This document shows, in pieces, positions 23,991-36,842 of a DNA stretch of 64,000 nt; within the stretch, counting starts at the first letter, position 1; every line of letters starts with the position of its first letter. Location of the stretch: positions 186,001 to 250,000 of the forward strand of contig JANCIK010000010.1 of NCBI GenBank assembly GCA_028532985.1, written 5' to 3'. The notes below the pieces were generated by a model. The model worked only from the letters and a program-made list of their open reading frames with translations, was not told the origin of the DNA and searched no databases. The translations under genes and the position numbers were made by a program. This DNA is from Stropharia rugosoannulata. Its lineage: Eukaryota > Basidiomycota > Agaricomycetes > Agaricales > Strophariaceae.

Positions 23991-26421
23991 TATTACATGC
24001 GGTTGTTTAAACGTAGAAACATGTCACCATCCATTGTATCTACTATGTAGTACATGTTTGGGGCCGTTTTGTCAAAAACTGGGCACAGAAGTGCCCCCCG
24101 TATAATGCAGTCCATTAAAATAAATGAGGATGTACTTTCCTCTTTGAGAATACGGCAGGAACTCCAAGTTGTCACTGGCTTCCACAAACTGCGCTTAAAC
24201 CAGTGCACAAGAGCGACATCTAATGTCTTTCCACAAATTGGAAGGTAGCATTTGAGTAATGCTACCAGGCGAGCAGCTCCATCTTCACGGCCTGGCGAAT
24301 TGACAAGAAGTTAGAACACAGTCTTGCCTTTCTCTGCCGTGAAAGTACGGGTTACAGCGTAAAATGTTGCAAGCATCGCTCCAGTCTTCAACGGACCGAA
24401 AATTCACGTAAACACAATTAAACAGCTGAACCTGTGCACCGAACTTTAATTGCATCCTTTGAACTGAAGAATAATATAATAGGAATTTACTTGAATTGAG
24501 TCCTCATAAAATGGTGATGCGTCCAGATAGGTGCGTGATATAAATGCACGCAGTCTTTCGTCAAACAGGGTAAAGTCTCAATTAATGTTTCCTAGAGTTT
24601 CTTGAAACTGCCGTGAGTCCTGGGCCCTGCCGTTTGGAGCACCAAAGCACCAATCATCACTAGCCGCTAATTCAAGATTATTGTCAGGCAGATCAACGTC
24701 CTCCTGGCTGTTCTGGCGCTCTTTCCTATAGGTATCAATTGCCATCCGAATGGCAGCAATTGCTTCTTGGTTACCATCTATGCGAGTCATCTGACATTTA
24801 TTTTTTGTGTTCCGTATTTGAGTTCCAACTAAAGATCATAGGTAGTAATACTCAGCTGTTTCTCTGCGTCTTTGCGGTTAGTTTGCTTGTAAGCTTGAGC
24901 AGATTCTTGTTGCAACCCCTCTCCCGGACGAGTAGAGAAGTTATCAGTGGTACCTTTTTGCTGGATATCAGATACTATGTGCAAAATGTAGTGCTGCTTG
25001 AAGAAAGTGAACTGTTTCCCGTACACCTTTGTAACTTGCTATATAAAGTCAGAAATTAGTACCTTCTGTACTGGTACACGTAAATAATACATACTGCGCT
25101 GTATTTCTCATAGTCACAGATAATCTTTTGGAGGTAATTAAGCCTGCGTTCTGTCATGCAGCGCAGGCCAATTACAATTTGATAGCATTGATATGCGCGA
25201 ATGCAGTGAATAAGCGGCGAGCCCTTCGGAAGTAAAGGTACCGTGCAAGGTAAAATGCATATCGTGCATGCCGTAGTCCTGAAGCATTTTCTCTCTGCAA
25301 TCATTTGAACTGGCTTGACGAGCATGCCCAATACTGAGGACATAAGTGACGAAGTACGTGGTTGGAAAGTTTTGGTTAGGCAATGAAGATCAGACTTATG
25401 CACAAGACACTTGGGACAGGGAAAGTTTGTGCTTGCCGCACGACATGCGCAGAAATAAGATGCCTCTTCACCATCCTGTGACTCGATAAGTACTCCAGGA
25501 TAGAGGATCTGTATTTGGTCATCACAACAGAGGTATGCTTCTTCCTGTTGAGATCGCTGTTTTACTGATGAGAAAACTTGGACAAGAACCTTTTGGTAGA
25601 CATCTTGCTTGAAATGACCAAACTCCACAGTTTCTGCACTGTTACGATCACTCGGATGAGCGGGATCATCAACCTGTTGCACAACTTAGCTTCTCTGCAA
25701 TTGTTGAGTGTACTAGTGATAGTAAACTAATCATACCATTGGCATATACCCCAGTAAGATACCACCACCGTTTCCGGATGCATTCCGTATAGCCCTTGGA
25801 AGCCACGCTGCCCGGAGAATCATTGGATGTAGTAATGTAGTCCCAGGGGTCGCGATACTGAAATTTGTATGTGTAGTCTTCTCCATGGTAGTTTGAGATG
25901 ACTTTTCCTTCTTTGAACTGCAATATAAGCGTGAATTAATGAGGAAACAGAAAGTCAAAGAGTCAATGTCTCACTGGAACGCCGTACTTGCGGGCAATGG
26001 CTAGATACTTTTGCATTTCTTTGTAGTTCTTGATTATTAGATTGCTTTGACCTGTACACCAGTTATATACGAAGCCTGATAACTGTTTATTGACAAGATC
26101 CTCTGAGAGAAGACCCTGCACAGCTGTCTCCGTGTATTCAAAGTCTGCAAGTGTAAGAAAAGGTGCCCACGGTCGCTCAATGGCTTCTTTGGCATTGTCC
26201 TGTGCTTTGTAATGGCCAAAGAAACCCCCGGTCAAAGTGTGTCCGTAAACCAACAAAATGTGATCATGGGACAGGGAAGCCGGAAGGGGGGAGGGGGAGC
26301 TGGACCGGTGGAGCAACGGATGCAGCTGCACATTGCCAGAGCTTGAATCCATGCACCATGTCGAAGCGGTATACTGAGGAGCGTCGTCCGTTAGTGGAGG
26401 AAGCAGGGGAGCGGGGAGCAC
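23991..26421 (-). pseudogene. Plavaka-type transposase relic
   Basis: Read on the reverse strand, pieces of one large transposase occur in order. They are PFLTLADFEYTETAVQGL and IKNYKEMQKYLAIARKYGVP (26160-25980), YTYKFQYRDPWDYI (25880), SYFCACRAASTNFPCPKCLV (25450, a Cys-rich zinc cluster), KMLQDYGMHD (25290), RLRAFISRTYLDASPFYEDS (24560-24500) and FILMDCIIRGALLCPVFD then DTMDGDMFLRL (24110-24010). These match the large protein of Plavaka elements, CACTA-related DNA transposons common in agaricomycetes (recognised from memory). Frame changes near 25320 and 24480 and missing segments show it is dead. Two or more typical short introns are still visible, so it descends from genomic DNA. Terminal repeats were not located. 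Confidence 0.7.
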
Positions 26422-26691
26422 AGGGAGTGGAGGGAGCGGAGCAAGGTGCAGTGTCCGGGACCCAATTCTGGTGCATGGATGCGTGCCAAGCCGATATTAC
26501 TGGGCTGTGTCTTCCCCTACTATGCTACTATGGTCAAAGCTCTAAACAACTGCACAACCTCTGCACACAACCCAAGTCAACTTGCTGTGCTCAGTGAAAC
26601 AATTCAACTTTTATTAAGCAGTCTATTTATAGAAAAGAAAGGGGAAAGTAGAAGGAGTAGTGCAGCAGCCAAGATCCATTACCAGGTTTAC
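26422..26691. other. short spacer between Plavaka relic and next gene
   Basis: A GA-rich run (GGAAGGGGGGAGGGGGAGC, near 26281, just inside the relic) and repeats of GGAGCGGGGAGCAC-like text near 26407. No gene beyond overlapping chance frames. Confidence 0.35.
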
Positions 26692-28431
26692 TCATAGGTC
26701 AGCCTGATGATGCAAAAATTTAATAGCAAGTTCTATGTCCACCGCAGCTGCTAACCCATCATCATCTTTAACTACACCTAATAATATCGCAGCTTGAAGG
26801 AGCATTCTAGGTGTCAACTTCATCGCAGGCTTTAGATTGAGTTTTGACTTAACATGCTTCAGCAGCACACCAGCTGGACTCAGGGCTTCAGGCATGGGGC
26901 CTGAGGATTGGGAAGTTGGAAAGCGAACCAAGACTTGGTCCATGATGTGGGAGTGAAGACAGAGGCTGAAGAGAAGAGACTGTGACAAAGTTGGGCTGGC
27001 TAGAGCGGCTGTGGCCTGAGGTATCCCAATATGGCTTGCAAGCAACAGGTCGGCCTTCGAAGCAAGGGAAAGGTTAGAAGTGCCGAAAAGTATAGTGTAA
27101 TTAATCTCGACTCACAATGGCTGCCGGAAGCCCAAAAATAGTCAAAGGCAGCTCTTGCCTCTCCAAAGACTGCTCAATATGAGAGAGGGTGTCTGAGCCA
27201 ATAAAAGTGGCCATGACATGGAAAAGTTCCTCTGTAAATGGTGATAGATGGACAGAGGTTATCTTACATAGCAGGGTAGGAGAGGCTGAGATCCTATAAT
27301 TAGAGTTGAGGATGCGACCGGCTCCGGAGTTCTTCCATAGCAGGCGAAGCCCAGCCTCCTGATAAAGCACTTCATTCTGTCTGCCAGAACTGCCCACCTC
27401 AAAATGCATTATCTTTCCACCAATGAAGCTGTGTGTATATTTGAGCTTATCGGCTTCATCGACCATTGTGAGTAAAAGCTGCTTTAGTATTTCTTGAAGC
27501 TATAAAACCTTGCAGCTGAGCATGATTTAGTCTGACAGAGAACTGATCCTTACATCAAATACCAAGCTCTCGACAACGTAGAAATAGAAGGAGTCCTCAT
27601 CTGGCTCAACAGTAGTTCTGGTGCGTGGCCGCCATTGGTTGTGCCTACGACCCTCAGACTCTGGCACTAGCTGCTTGATTAAACTAGAGTCCCCAACAAC
27701 TTTCCACAGCGCACAGAAATCCAGGTCATTCAGCAAGCCAGAGATTGTTTCTGTCACCATAGCCTGATTATTAGTGAGTCTCAAGTCTGCACAATAAGCA
27801 GATAGGAAACTTACCCTAATATTTTTCACCTTTTTCTCGCCTTTAACAATGTGTCTGAACATGTAGTCCCGAGCGTGATTATAAACATTGCTAGTGAGAC
27901 TTAAAGTCAAAGCCATTTCCTTAGGCTCTCCAAACTGGTTGGCTCTCAGGGTCCAAGTCACAGGGTACTGAGCTTTGTTAGGATACATGCCTGAAGTGAG
28001 CGAGTTATCTGCAGTACTGATGCCTGTGCGAAGCCTCAACTGCTCATAGATTTCTGCCATCGGCCGGACAGAGGGCTCAGTGCTTTCTTTAAGCTCGTTT
28101 ACTTCCTGCTGTATAAAGAGTCATTACCAAACTCAGGTACAAGACTGGATTGCCAAACACTTACAGGAAGAAGAAACATAACTTGTAGAGGGTTTGGCGA
28201 TGATGGCCCATACAGGATGGGAGGAAAGGGGGTACCCTCAATATGAAGAGTGTGCGTTGACGGGGTCTCAGTCATAATTGTTGATAGAGATTCAGCAATA
28301 GAGCGCGCAGCTTTGGGGTTGGTTGAGAAGAGCAAGTCATCGAAATTCCAATCCATAGGCCGAGACAGAGGGTCGGCCTCTGGCCGAGTAGAGCAATCAA
28401 GGTCATTGAGTGCGGCTAAAAGTTCCTCCAT
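26692..28431 (-). CDS. unknown protein, 5 exons, 505 aa
   Basis: Exons by hand (reverse strand): 28431-28165, 28108-27815, 27763-27554, 27499-27116, 27054-26692. All four introns are phase 0 with GTAAGT, GTAAGT, GTAAGG and GTGAGT donors, and the sum is exactly 506 codons with stop. The protein begins MEELLAALNDLDC. It has an acidic patch VEPDEDSFYFYVVESLVFD in the middle and ends with a helical, Leu-rich part (LKLNLKPAMKLTPRMLLQA-like). No signal peptide, membrane span, or familiar domain was seen. The clean structure argues for a real, possibly functional gene. It is divergent from the gene that follows; about 900 bp separate the two start codons. Confidence 0.62.
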
Positions 28432-29333
28432 GCTAGTAAACTAGTGGGTGGGTGGGGCTCCTACAGTGCTGGTTGTGCTTGGGCAATTTATGGGCAGAGT
28501 GTGCTTTGACGATATAGTAATGCCAGGAATGGCAAGTTCAAGAAGTTCAGGACATGGGAATTACTTTAATGTAGCTATGATACTTGTCTCACAGAGCTGT
28601 AAATTCAATAAATGATATGCGGGACATCGCAGAAAACTCTCATCAGAAATGGAAAATCAATAGTTTGGAGAAGTTGCTTCTCAGGACTGCATATATTTGT
28701 TTTCAAATGCTAGACCATCTTCTTTGTGCTTTAATTTTAAAACATAGACCAGTTCCTGTTAGAAGTCTGTAACTTCTTCCACGGCAAGGTCATGGGCTGT
28801 TGGAAGAAACAAGAATTAAAATATAATTGCCCAGTATGAGAATATCAAACAAAAAAAGCGAAACTTTTCCAAGCTTCCATGCAGTCCTGTCAGACTCATT
28901 GAAAGACATTTGAATGATGGCAATAGATAAGAGCTGACTTTTGCAGTTGTGGCACGGCTTCTTTTTCAAGCTAGACGTCTTCAAATCAACTCATTGGTAG
29001 CTGCGGTCATGTTAAGCTCTCAGGAGTACCTCTTTAAACCATGAGATAGAGTCGGCGCAAATAAAATTAACTGATTTTGTTTTGTCTCATGATCCATGTA
29101 AACCAAATGTAAACTGCTCCGGCTCCGTGGCCTCCTAGGAAGCAAGGAAGCGCTGCTGCGCAGCGAAATTGTGGAACTGCCAATACTGAATTAACCTGCC
29201 ACGCTTAGGGTCAGGCGGACCCAAGGTGGACCCGACCCGTTTCACATTTAGGGCAGGCATAATCTTGACAGCTGGGTATGTTTCCACAGCTCCAGTCGCC
29301 CCATGTCTAACCTGGTACTCAGGTCCCTGAAAA
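28432..29333. other. intergenic between divergent genes
   Basis: No supported gene. It may carry the two promoters. A T/A-rich stretch at 28600-28860 has only short frames. Confidence 0.4.
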
Positions 29334-30421
29334 ATGCCAGCCCAAGCCTTGCGTTCAAAGTATGCAGCCATTCGACAGCGTGCACTCAGCAAGTTTGCAA
29401 GACGAGGCTCCTCCGCCTCTATATCACAGGGAAGCTCTGACCTTGCCACTACATTTTCCCATTTTGCTTCGCCTGAAAATAATGTCGACACTCCCGCCAG
29501 TCTTTCTGAGTCTGCTGCTTCCAGCGAAATTAGCGCCAGGGACTATCAGCCTCCAAGCTCCCGGAAGCCCAGCTCAAGGGGGTCGGAGTCGAGCTCTCAG
29601 ATGATTTCCCCTAGCTCCGAAGCACTTGGTATCCCAGGTCCGCCTCCCTTACAGACGCAAGCAGCGTTGGATAATCCTGACAGCGCTGCTAACAATGATC
29701 TTATCCAATTCATGTCTAATGTGAGGCGCATGCAAACTTCACCTGCATCCTATATGCTAACCAAGGGTTGTCTCTGAAGGTCGATATAGGCTACTGGGAC
29801 AACGGGGACGGTGCTGAGGGCGAAGACAGCGCCTATTGTCTTTCTGAGTCACTCAGGGAGGCTACCAATGATGCCTTACAAGATTTTCAAGATTTACTTC
29901 AGGCACATACTTTGAAAGACAGGCTTGCTGTGAGTATGTTTTATAGGGCCACTGCACATTGCTGACAATTGTCGCATTAGATTAAAGCATACCTCGCTGA
30001 GTGCCCTGTCGAATTTTTGGAGCATTTATTTGTTGCTGCTGCTGACGCCAAAAATGCAGTTGCACTTCGCCGCTCAGCTATATTACACGATGTTGACTAT
30101 TTCCTCAGGAAACTGGCTCCCCTTATCAAGATCTATCAGAGTGATGTCTCTGCTCTAGGGGATGTTGAAGCTGGCATTGATTTATTACGAAAGGAGGTCA
30201 ACAAGGGCAGTCATCGTTTTGTCGACCTGTACAGCCTTGAAAATCGTCTTCCTGGTGACACTCGCTTTCCTCCATCCTTCACGTACACCCACCAGGCTAG
30301 CCAGGCCAAGGTTGAAGAGCACCGACAGCAACGGCCCATGGCTCGTTTTTTCTCTCGCCAACTTATCGAAGAAGGCCGTCCTCTTACAGATCCTGAAGTC
30401 ATGCTTTTCTGGGAGAAGTGA
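29334..30421 (+). CDS. unknown protein, 3 exons, ~299 aa
   Basis: Exon 2 (29766-29929) and exon 3 (29981-30421) are joined by a GTGAGT...TTAG intron in phase 0. Exon 1 (29334-29628) joined through a 137-nt intron (29629-29765) gives a continuous frame of 900 nt. That first intron is longer than the others in the window, so its donor is less sure. The N-terminal part is Ser/Pro-rich and probably disordered (SSRKPSSRGSESSSQ). The C-terminal part is helical, with LRRSAILHDVDYFLRKLAP and a basic, Gln-rich end. No family was recognised. Confidence 0.55.
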
Positions 30422-31839
30422 TTGAGGACTCGCCTTCAGTGTCTCTGTTGCACGCCCTGTTTTCATTTTGCTTGCTTTTTAGCCTTGAATATTATATTGG
30501 CAGCAGCTGAGCAGGGAATCTGTCGTCATTTTTGCTCTATGTAGTCTTGGACTTTGTTGACATTCGCTCAGCTTCATGACAAATCTTCGATGTGTATGTG
30601 TTTTTATCCATCATGCTACTTCTCATTTCTTTCCTTTCCAATTCCTATGTGTTCCTTGTATGAGCTTGCTACATTATTCAAACCCCCACTGTCTTTTTAT
30701 GCCTGCTTATCTATTTTTTTGTACTCTTTATCCTTGCGCTTATTTGATTACTTCTTTTGAAATCAAGAATGTAGCCAATAGTGGCGGATGTGCTCAACAG
30801 ACATGCATCATACAGGAGTAGTTGACTCTAACGCATTCTATGGCAACTTACCTGCTGGTCTTCGGTGACTGGGACCATTCAAGGGAAGTCAGCAATGTTC
30901 CCAACCTTGCCACTACACCGAGAGCTTGGGATTTGTCTTTGTAAAGGTCTGTCAAGGCCCAGATTAATCTTCTGTGCCAAGCTTCCAACTCTTCGAATTG
31001 TTTAATTATATCATCTCAACTTGAAGCTGTACTGACCTGCCTGTTTCTGTGCATTGAACGTACGCAACTGATCTGGGTCCCCAAGGTCACTTCGCTGTCT
31101 GGTATTTAACTTCCACTAGCATTTTATCATACACTTTGCTGGCCGTTCACTATGAGCTATGCTACTTCAAGTACTAGGTTTTAGATTAACAATCTATTTC
31201 ACTGTTTCCCAAGTCCCCTGAAACGGCTGACTTCCGGTTATCATTAAGTTGCTGATACAATAACTCTTGCACCTACGTATGCTTGACCCGGTGATGGGCT
31301 TACCCTTCCCTGGTCCCGGCTGCGCGCCGTGACCGGCAGTGCGCATGCCCGCCGCAGGCTCAGAGTGAATATCATTGTACTGGTTGACCAGGACCGGTTA
31401 GCACACAAGATCAACCACAGTATATGGATGTTCGCCCATTTCCGACCTATGCCTTCTGATGAATCATGGGCTCTCAATCTCAGTGGTCAGCCTTGTTTAT
31501 TAATTTCTGCTGTTGCATCAAAAACATCCATCTTGTGCAACACATTGTTCTAGACTCGCTCCTCTGTACAATGTCCTAAGTACCATTTTTCTGTGCAAAG
31601 GCACATCTTGCAAATGGTGTTACAGTTCTCTTACCTGTTGCTACACTAGCACTCTCGCATTGCATCATGCAGGTATTCTATTAGTAGATCATTATATTGG
31701 GAGGTACGAAGAAATACAGGAGATAAAGAAGAGGCGAAGAACTTCACGAACATATTACAAAATCGTTACCAAGAAAAATACCAAGATAGTCTGATATGGG
31801 TATAATAAAAATGTAGCCAATTAAATACTGATGTACAAC
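30422..31839. other. intergenic, T-rich downstream region
   Basis: The first 350 bases are T/C-rich and look like a 3' UTR and terminator zone. The rest has no convincing coding frame. Confidence 0.4.
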
Positions 31840-34088
31840 CTAGGTACGCACACGCTTTGACAATGTCTTGTTACTTCCAGCTTCCTCCATGGATAGCTTG
31901 CGCTTGCTTGTAACGTCTGGTATGGTGCGGAGCATGGTGGCCAATGTTTTCATGAGGTCCTGTGTGAACAAAGCCCAGTCTTTCGAACTGTCATCCTGGT
32001 ATGGGGTATGCATAAGAATGCTGCGACCCCACCATGTCGCGTCGCCAGCATTATCAACGAAGTGAAGCTGTTGGGTCCTTCTCGAAGAAGCAAGCACCAT
32101 GAGCTGGCCGGCATGTCATATTTCGATAAGGGCATATTTGATGCGGCCAAGCGATGTTCTTCCGGCTGAATGGCATGCCACCACTTAACAAAGGCAATGC
32201 CAAATTCGGCTGAATCACTGATTGTTGGCTGAGCTTCGTAGTTCCGAGAGCTGTTACGACCTTTTTGCACAAAATTTGTCCATTCTTCTGGCTGTAGGCT
32301 AATCTCTGGAAGGGCCCCCTATGATATGGGTGAGTGATACACTATGCTGAAGAATGTACTGAGTTCATACCTTGGTATGTGAAAGGAGGCCGTACCCCAA
32401 CTTTGACTCAACCTCATACCATATACCCACAGACTCAGTCCAATCCTCACCTAGACCTGGCAGTAGCCACCCACAAAGGAGGAGTGCTGCAAGATCGATT
32501 TGCTGCATCTTCCTAGGGCTAAACACTAATGGTCAATAAAGGGTAAACAGCACTAAGAAACTACTCACCAATTGATCCATGGCCACTGCCGGTGCGCAAG
32601 CTCCATCTTTCAATGTATTCAATTCACGGGTAACATTTGCTAGCATGGCGGCTGGTTCTGCAGCAAGTGACGGAACATGTACTCGTTTCACAGCTAGCAC
32701 GAAAATAAGTTCAATAAATTTGTGTTAGCATCACGATTGATACTGACCTGCTACTATATGCTGCGCTTGCTTTGGTTGACTGGCTACAGCCGCATTAAAA
32801 GGAGTATTGCGGCCAGAGACTCATCTGCATCCGGAAGGGTACCTGATATCAATAATTTATCAAACACGTCATAACCTGCATACAAACCGGCACTTACTCC
32901 TCATACTGCTTACATTCTCTAGCGGCGCTGATGCATTAGGGTCTGGAAGCATAGGTAAAGCTATTGATACTTCAGTGAATGAAGTGATAATATACCAGAT
33001 ATAACTTACTTGTGTTGTTGTTGTTACCTGTCATCGCCGGCCAAGGTGATGAATTGGCGGTAGGATAGGAACCTTCCAAGACGTCAACACTAGTGTCTAG
33101 AACAAGAAAGTTGGATAGACTTACCAAATACATCAACAGGCCCACTGGATGCCCCAGTCTGCTGCTCAACACCGAAGTTATGTGTTCCAAACATACCCAT
33201 GCCTCCTCCAGCGGGTTGTACTTGCTGGCTGGGTTGGTAATCAGACGGAACTACTTATCCGTCAGCTAAACACCATAAATAGAGGAAAGGTTGTGGAGGT
33301 TCTACACACCTGCGAGCAAAGACATATCAAAGTCGTCCGAGTTAAGGTAGTTTAAGAAAGACTCTCCCTTAAGCATCTCATTGTTTGTAGGAGTCCTAGC
33401 ACTGGACAATACACCCGTTGATTCATCTGGTGCATTACCTGAAAGAAAGAAAAATCAAGATGATGCAAGGGTAAGTCATTTATAGATACGGCAGGTGTAC
33501 CGCCTGGAAGGAGATGTGATGCAAAGGAAAGTCATATTCATGATGTACCACATACCATATGCCATACCGTCTGTCATGCTCATCGCCACAGGAGGCGCTG
33601 CGGAAAATATGCCCAGTGCACCACCTGCAAGAAAATGAAGCAAAGGTAAGCCATTAATGATGCACAACATCCCATATAGGTCCCCTTACTGTTGATGGTC
33701 GATGCTGCGGCTGATAACATGGTGGATACAACATGTGCAGCATCTGAAAGAAGACATGATGCAAACATCAATCATTCATGATGCACGATGTACTGTCCAC
33801 CTTGGTTGCAATGTTGTCGCGGAAGTTGATGCTCGTCACTGCTGGAGGCATGGAAGATATCCCAGTTCTAGCTGCTCCATTATCGTTGCTGGTTCCCATG
33901 GCCACAGAACCGGTGCCTGCTAATACCCAATCCTTAGTGGTCGCCATTTCTTTGTTAGTGACATTGTCCTTTGTGACAGTTGCATCAAGAGTGTCCTGGT
34001 TCGCTGACTTTGGTATGGTGGTGGTCGAAGAAGGGGCTGGTCCACCTAATTTGGACGTTGTTTCTGACTCAATACTCTTAGACAACAC
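31840..34088 (-). pseudogene. broken multi-exon gene with reiterated mini-exons
   Basis: The C-terminal part is clear on the reverse strand. QIDLAALLLCGWLLPGLGED (near 32500) is joined by a GTATGA...ATAG intron (32388-32338) to ALPEISLQPEEWTNFVQKGR (near 32300), FGIAFVKWWHAIQP (near 32190), QLMVLASSRRTQQLHFVDNA (near 32090) and GSNKTLSKRVRT with stop at 31840. The frame is lost between HAIQP and QLMVL. Reading the neighbouring frame there gives SLGRIKYALIEI, then TGA, then HAGQLMVL, so an indel plus a CGA to TGA type change are likely. The upstream part (34088-32760) is Ser/Thr/Ala-rich and split into several small exons that look like duplicates of each other. The WWxAIQP pattern resembles an agaricomycete family of unknown function. 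Confidence 0.45.
33437..33790 (-). repeat. tandemly amplified intron/mini-exon units
   Basis: Four diverged copies of a segment like ACCTGAAAGAA...GATGCAAA...GTCATTCATGATGC begin near 33437, 33508, 33623 and 33741 (the last three about 115 bp apart). On the reverse strand each holds the end of an intron and a short Ala/Ser/Met-rich exon (for example GALGIFSAAPPVAMSMTDG and HVVSTMLSAAASTINS). The unit seems to have multiplied inside one gene. Confidence 0.55.
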
Positions 34089-34094
34089 TACAAC

Positions 34095-35040
34095 ATGTGA
34101 CTGTCAATATGGCATGTAAATATTCAATACAATCATATGTTTTTCTACCAGTGCCTTCCTGCACTTTGGACCTCCTTTCTTGTTTTTTATGTGATCCTTG
34201 CTTTGTTCTAGATAGCAACGATGTCTTAGTATATGAGTATAACATTAAAATTTGACGTACTGCCGGTGGTACCTTCCTTGTTGTTTGCACTAGAGGAATT
34301 GGATGGTGAGGTCGGCTTATATAACATTTTAGTAAACCCCTTTAAGACGAGATTACTGGAGTATGCACCGAAGATTCCAGTTCCGCAGCTATACCATACT
34401 GTTAACCTGTATACAAGATTTCTTATGGTTCACACTCATGATAAAGCTGAGTTAAGTAGTCCGTGAACAGATCTCCCAAGACTTGGGAGAATGAAGGGTA
34501 GACTTCACCAAAATTTTCCTCGGCTTCATATCCGTTACTATGCAAGCTAGAAAACAATAAACAAGAGTCATAATGCAAGAACAAAAATTTAGACAGACCT
34601 CATTATGGTGATTTCACCACCAGCCAAGAGATGCGGCCCGCCCATTAGTACGATGAATAACCATCCACTAATATGGGCCAACGCCTCCAGGCTATCAGTG
34701 ACAAGTTGGGGCAGAACCTCAATGAGTAATACTTTGATCGGTAGAGCCCGATCCACCCCCACCGGAGTTATGTTAACGGAGATATTTAAAAATAGGAACG
34801 CCCGATGCCTACAAATTCTAATTTGTCACTGGTGTCACAGAGAAAATAAAAATAAAAGACGGCAGTGGATGACTTCCCGCAGAGGTTTTGCAATTGAATA
34901 TTGTGCAATAAAACATGCTGCAATTTAAATTGTCAATAAAATATTGTAGATGCGACAGCCCGTAGACTGCAGGGCAATAGTAAGCAATAAACAATAAACA
35001 ATTTCCTTGATGATTGAGCCATCACAACCAAGTTCTATAT
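34095..35040. other. non-coding region next to the Helitron
   Basis: No supported gene. A small stem GATCGG/CCGATC at 34735-34752 lies where a Helitron 3' hairpin might be expected, but no CTRR end follows at the usual distance, so the Helitron end is unresolved. Confidence 0.35.
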
Positions 35041-35054
35041 GGCCTTGCTGAAAG

Positions 35055-35295
35055 TAAGGTTCCCCACGTTCTACTTTCGGTCGGTTTGCCCCTGCTTGTC
35101 CGTGTTCTTCCCTTGCATACATGACCAAACAATCTCAAGTTTCCCCCTTCAAATGTTGGTCGGTTTGTCTCTGCTTGTATGCCCTTCTTATCCTCACACG
35201 TCTAAACAATCTCAAGTCTCCCCGTTCAAATGTTGGTCGGTTTTGCATTGTTTGTCTCTCCCATCTCTTCCTTATACTAACAAATACGATCAGGC
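35055..35295. repeat. three diverged tandem units of ~70-80 bp
   Basis: Units share TTCAAATGTTGGTCGGTTT (or TTCTACTTTCGGTCGGTTT in the first), followed by a CT-rich stretch and CAATCTCAAG. Copies start near 35068, 35147 and 35222. They lie just beyond the C-terminal end of the helicase relic. Confidence 0.7.
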
Positions 35296-35336
35296 CATTT
35301 CGTTTCAATTGTATAGCTGCGCTTGTAGTAAAGTAA

Positions 35337-36842
35337 CTATACTCTTTTTACTCTGCCTATGTCTCCTCTATCGTAACTCTCTTTTGTTTCCTTGTTAAGT
35401 TTTTCTAATCTCACCATGTCTTTACGCAGATCTTCAGATGGGTGATTCTGGAAAAGCTTCTTGTCAAAATCCCTCAACAGCCGAATCGTCTCTCTCCCGC
35501 GGCTTCTTGAGAGTGCAACGTATGCTCCAAACGCAGATAATGTTCCCGTAGGTGGCCTTCCGATGTCTATTATGATGTATTCTATGGTCTGACCTTGAGA
35601 TTTGTAGTCCGTAAATGCATATCCTGGTGTCATCACATATTGTCATCTGCAGATCTTATACTCTCTATCTTCACCTTTTGCTTTGAACGTGGCTTCTGAA
35701 GGCGTTATTGGTACTAGTCCCTCTTCTATTCCTTCAAACTTTATTGTTGATTTTTTGTCAGGTTTGAATAGGATCATGGCTGGTGGATATTTGAGCCGTA
35801 TACATCCGTCTTCATCTTCTTTCAATACTCCTTCCCGTTCGTCAAGAATAATATCGTGTATCACGCCTCTGGTCCCGTTCTCCACGTCTGCCTCGGTCGC
35901 TATGTTTAGAAGTACCATGGCTTTCATTCCGATTGCCATCTGTATGCGGTCGTTTAGCTTGCCGGTAACATCTGTGCTAGCCTCCGCAGCTGCTAGTCTC
36001 CCTGCCATTGACAACAGTTTCCCAGTCGATTTTTCCGTATCCTCTGCATTCACTACATATCGTACTGTGTCATTTGCTAGACAATGCTTTCTTAACACTT
36101 GTTTGTTCCATCTCTCTCTGACTCTATGCCTTGTTGTCACTAATATTGCTTCGTTCCAGGGCTTTGTGGTGAAGTCAGGTACAGGTATATCACATTGAGT
36201 ATTCGATAGGACAAGCTTCTCTATTTCTTCGATATCTTTGTCATCGCAGTCTCCCACCCTTATCTTGTTGAGTATGTCGATCCATTTGTTGTCCTTCACC
36301 CTCACTTGTTTGTCGAGTATAACCACTGTTTGAAACTGTTTGAATATACTCCTTCCTAGAAGCTGCCGTGGCCCATCTCCTTTGCGATCTACATACAATG
36401 CTCCACTGCTGTTCCTGACCGGCGGAAATTGATGAAAGTCTCCGCTTAATATTATGTTCATCCCTCCAAACGGATCTTCAACACTTCCTTTGAATTCTTT
36501 GCTTCGTGTGTGGTCCACTATTTCAGAAAAGAAGTACATTGTCGACTTATCGGCCATGTAAATTTCGTCGACTATAGCAAATTCTTTCCCCTCCACATTG
36601 ACACGTCGTTTTTTCTTTGTCGTCTCTGGTGAGTTGCTCATCCAGTCATCTCCTTTGAATACCTTTCTTCCTAGTCCTATCCATGAGTGTATCGTCCGCC
36701 CTCCTATGTCCGATGCGGCTATGCCTGTAGTCGCACATTTTGCTAATATGTCCTCTTTGCCATAGTGCTTGAATGTCTCCATTATCGCGCTTATCAACAT
36801 CGATTTTCCTGTTCCTCCCTGGCCTAGTATCAACATGCGCAA
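35337..36842 (-). pseudogene. PIF1-type helicase domain of the Helitron
   Basis: A 399-codon frame (36842-35643) holds Walker A LILGQGGTGKSMLI, a Walker B-like AIVDEIYMAD, and LSGDFHQFPPV. The final part, 35636-35337, holds the last helicase motifs GYAFTDYKSQGQT and AYVALSRSRGRETI. The two parts are in the same frame and separated only by a TGA at 35645-35643 (reading R, stop, Q), where the family usually has Arg or a similar residue. A CGA to TGA transition is the simplest explanation. The helicase would unwind DNA 5' to 3' for rolling-circle transposition (family knowledge). Walker B has Tyr where Ser or Ala is common. Confidence 0.85.

Noticed and set aside
29135..29491. Reverse-strand frame overlapping the 29334 gene
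   Set aside because: It lies opposite exon 1 and the upstream region, has no splice partners and no domain; judged a shadow.
34735..34752. GATCGG/CCGATC stem as the Helitron 3' end
   Set aside because: No CTRR terminus follows within the usual distance and the stem is only 6 bp.
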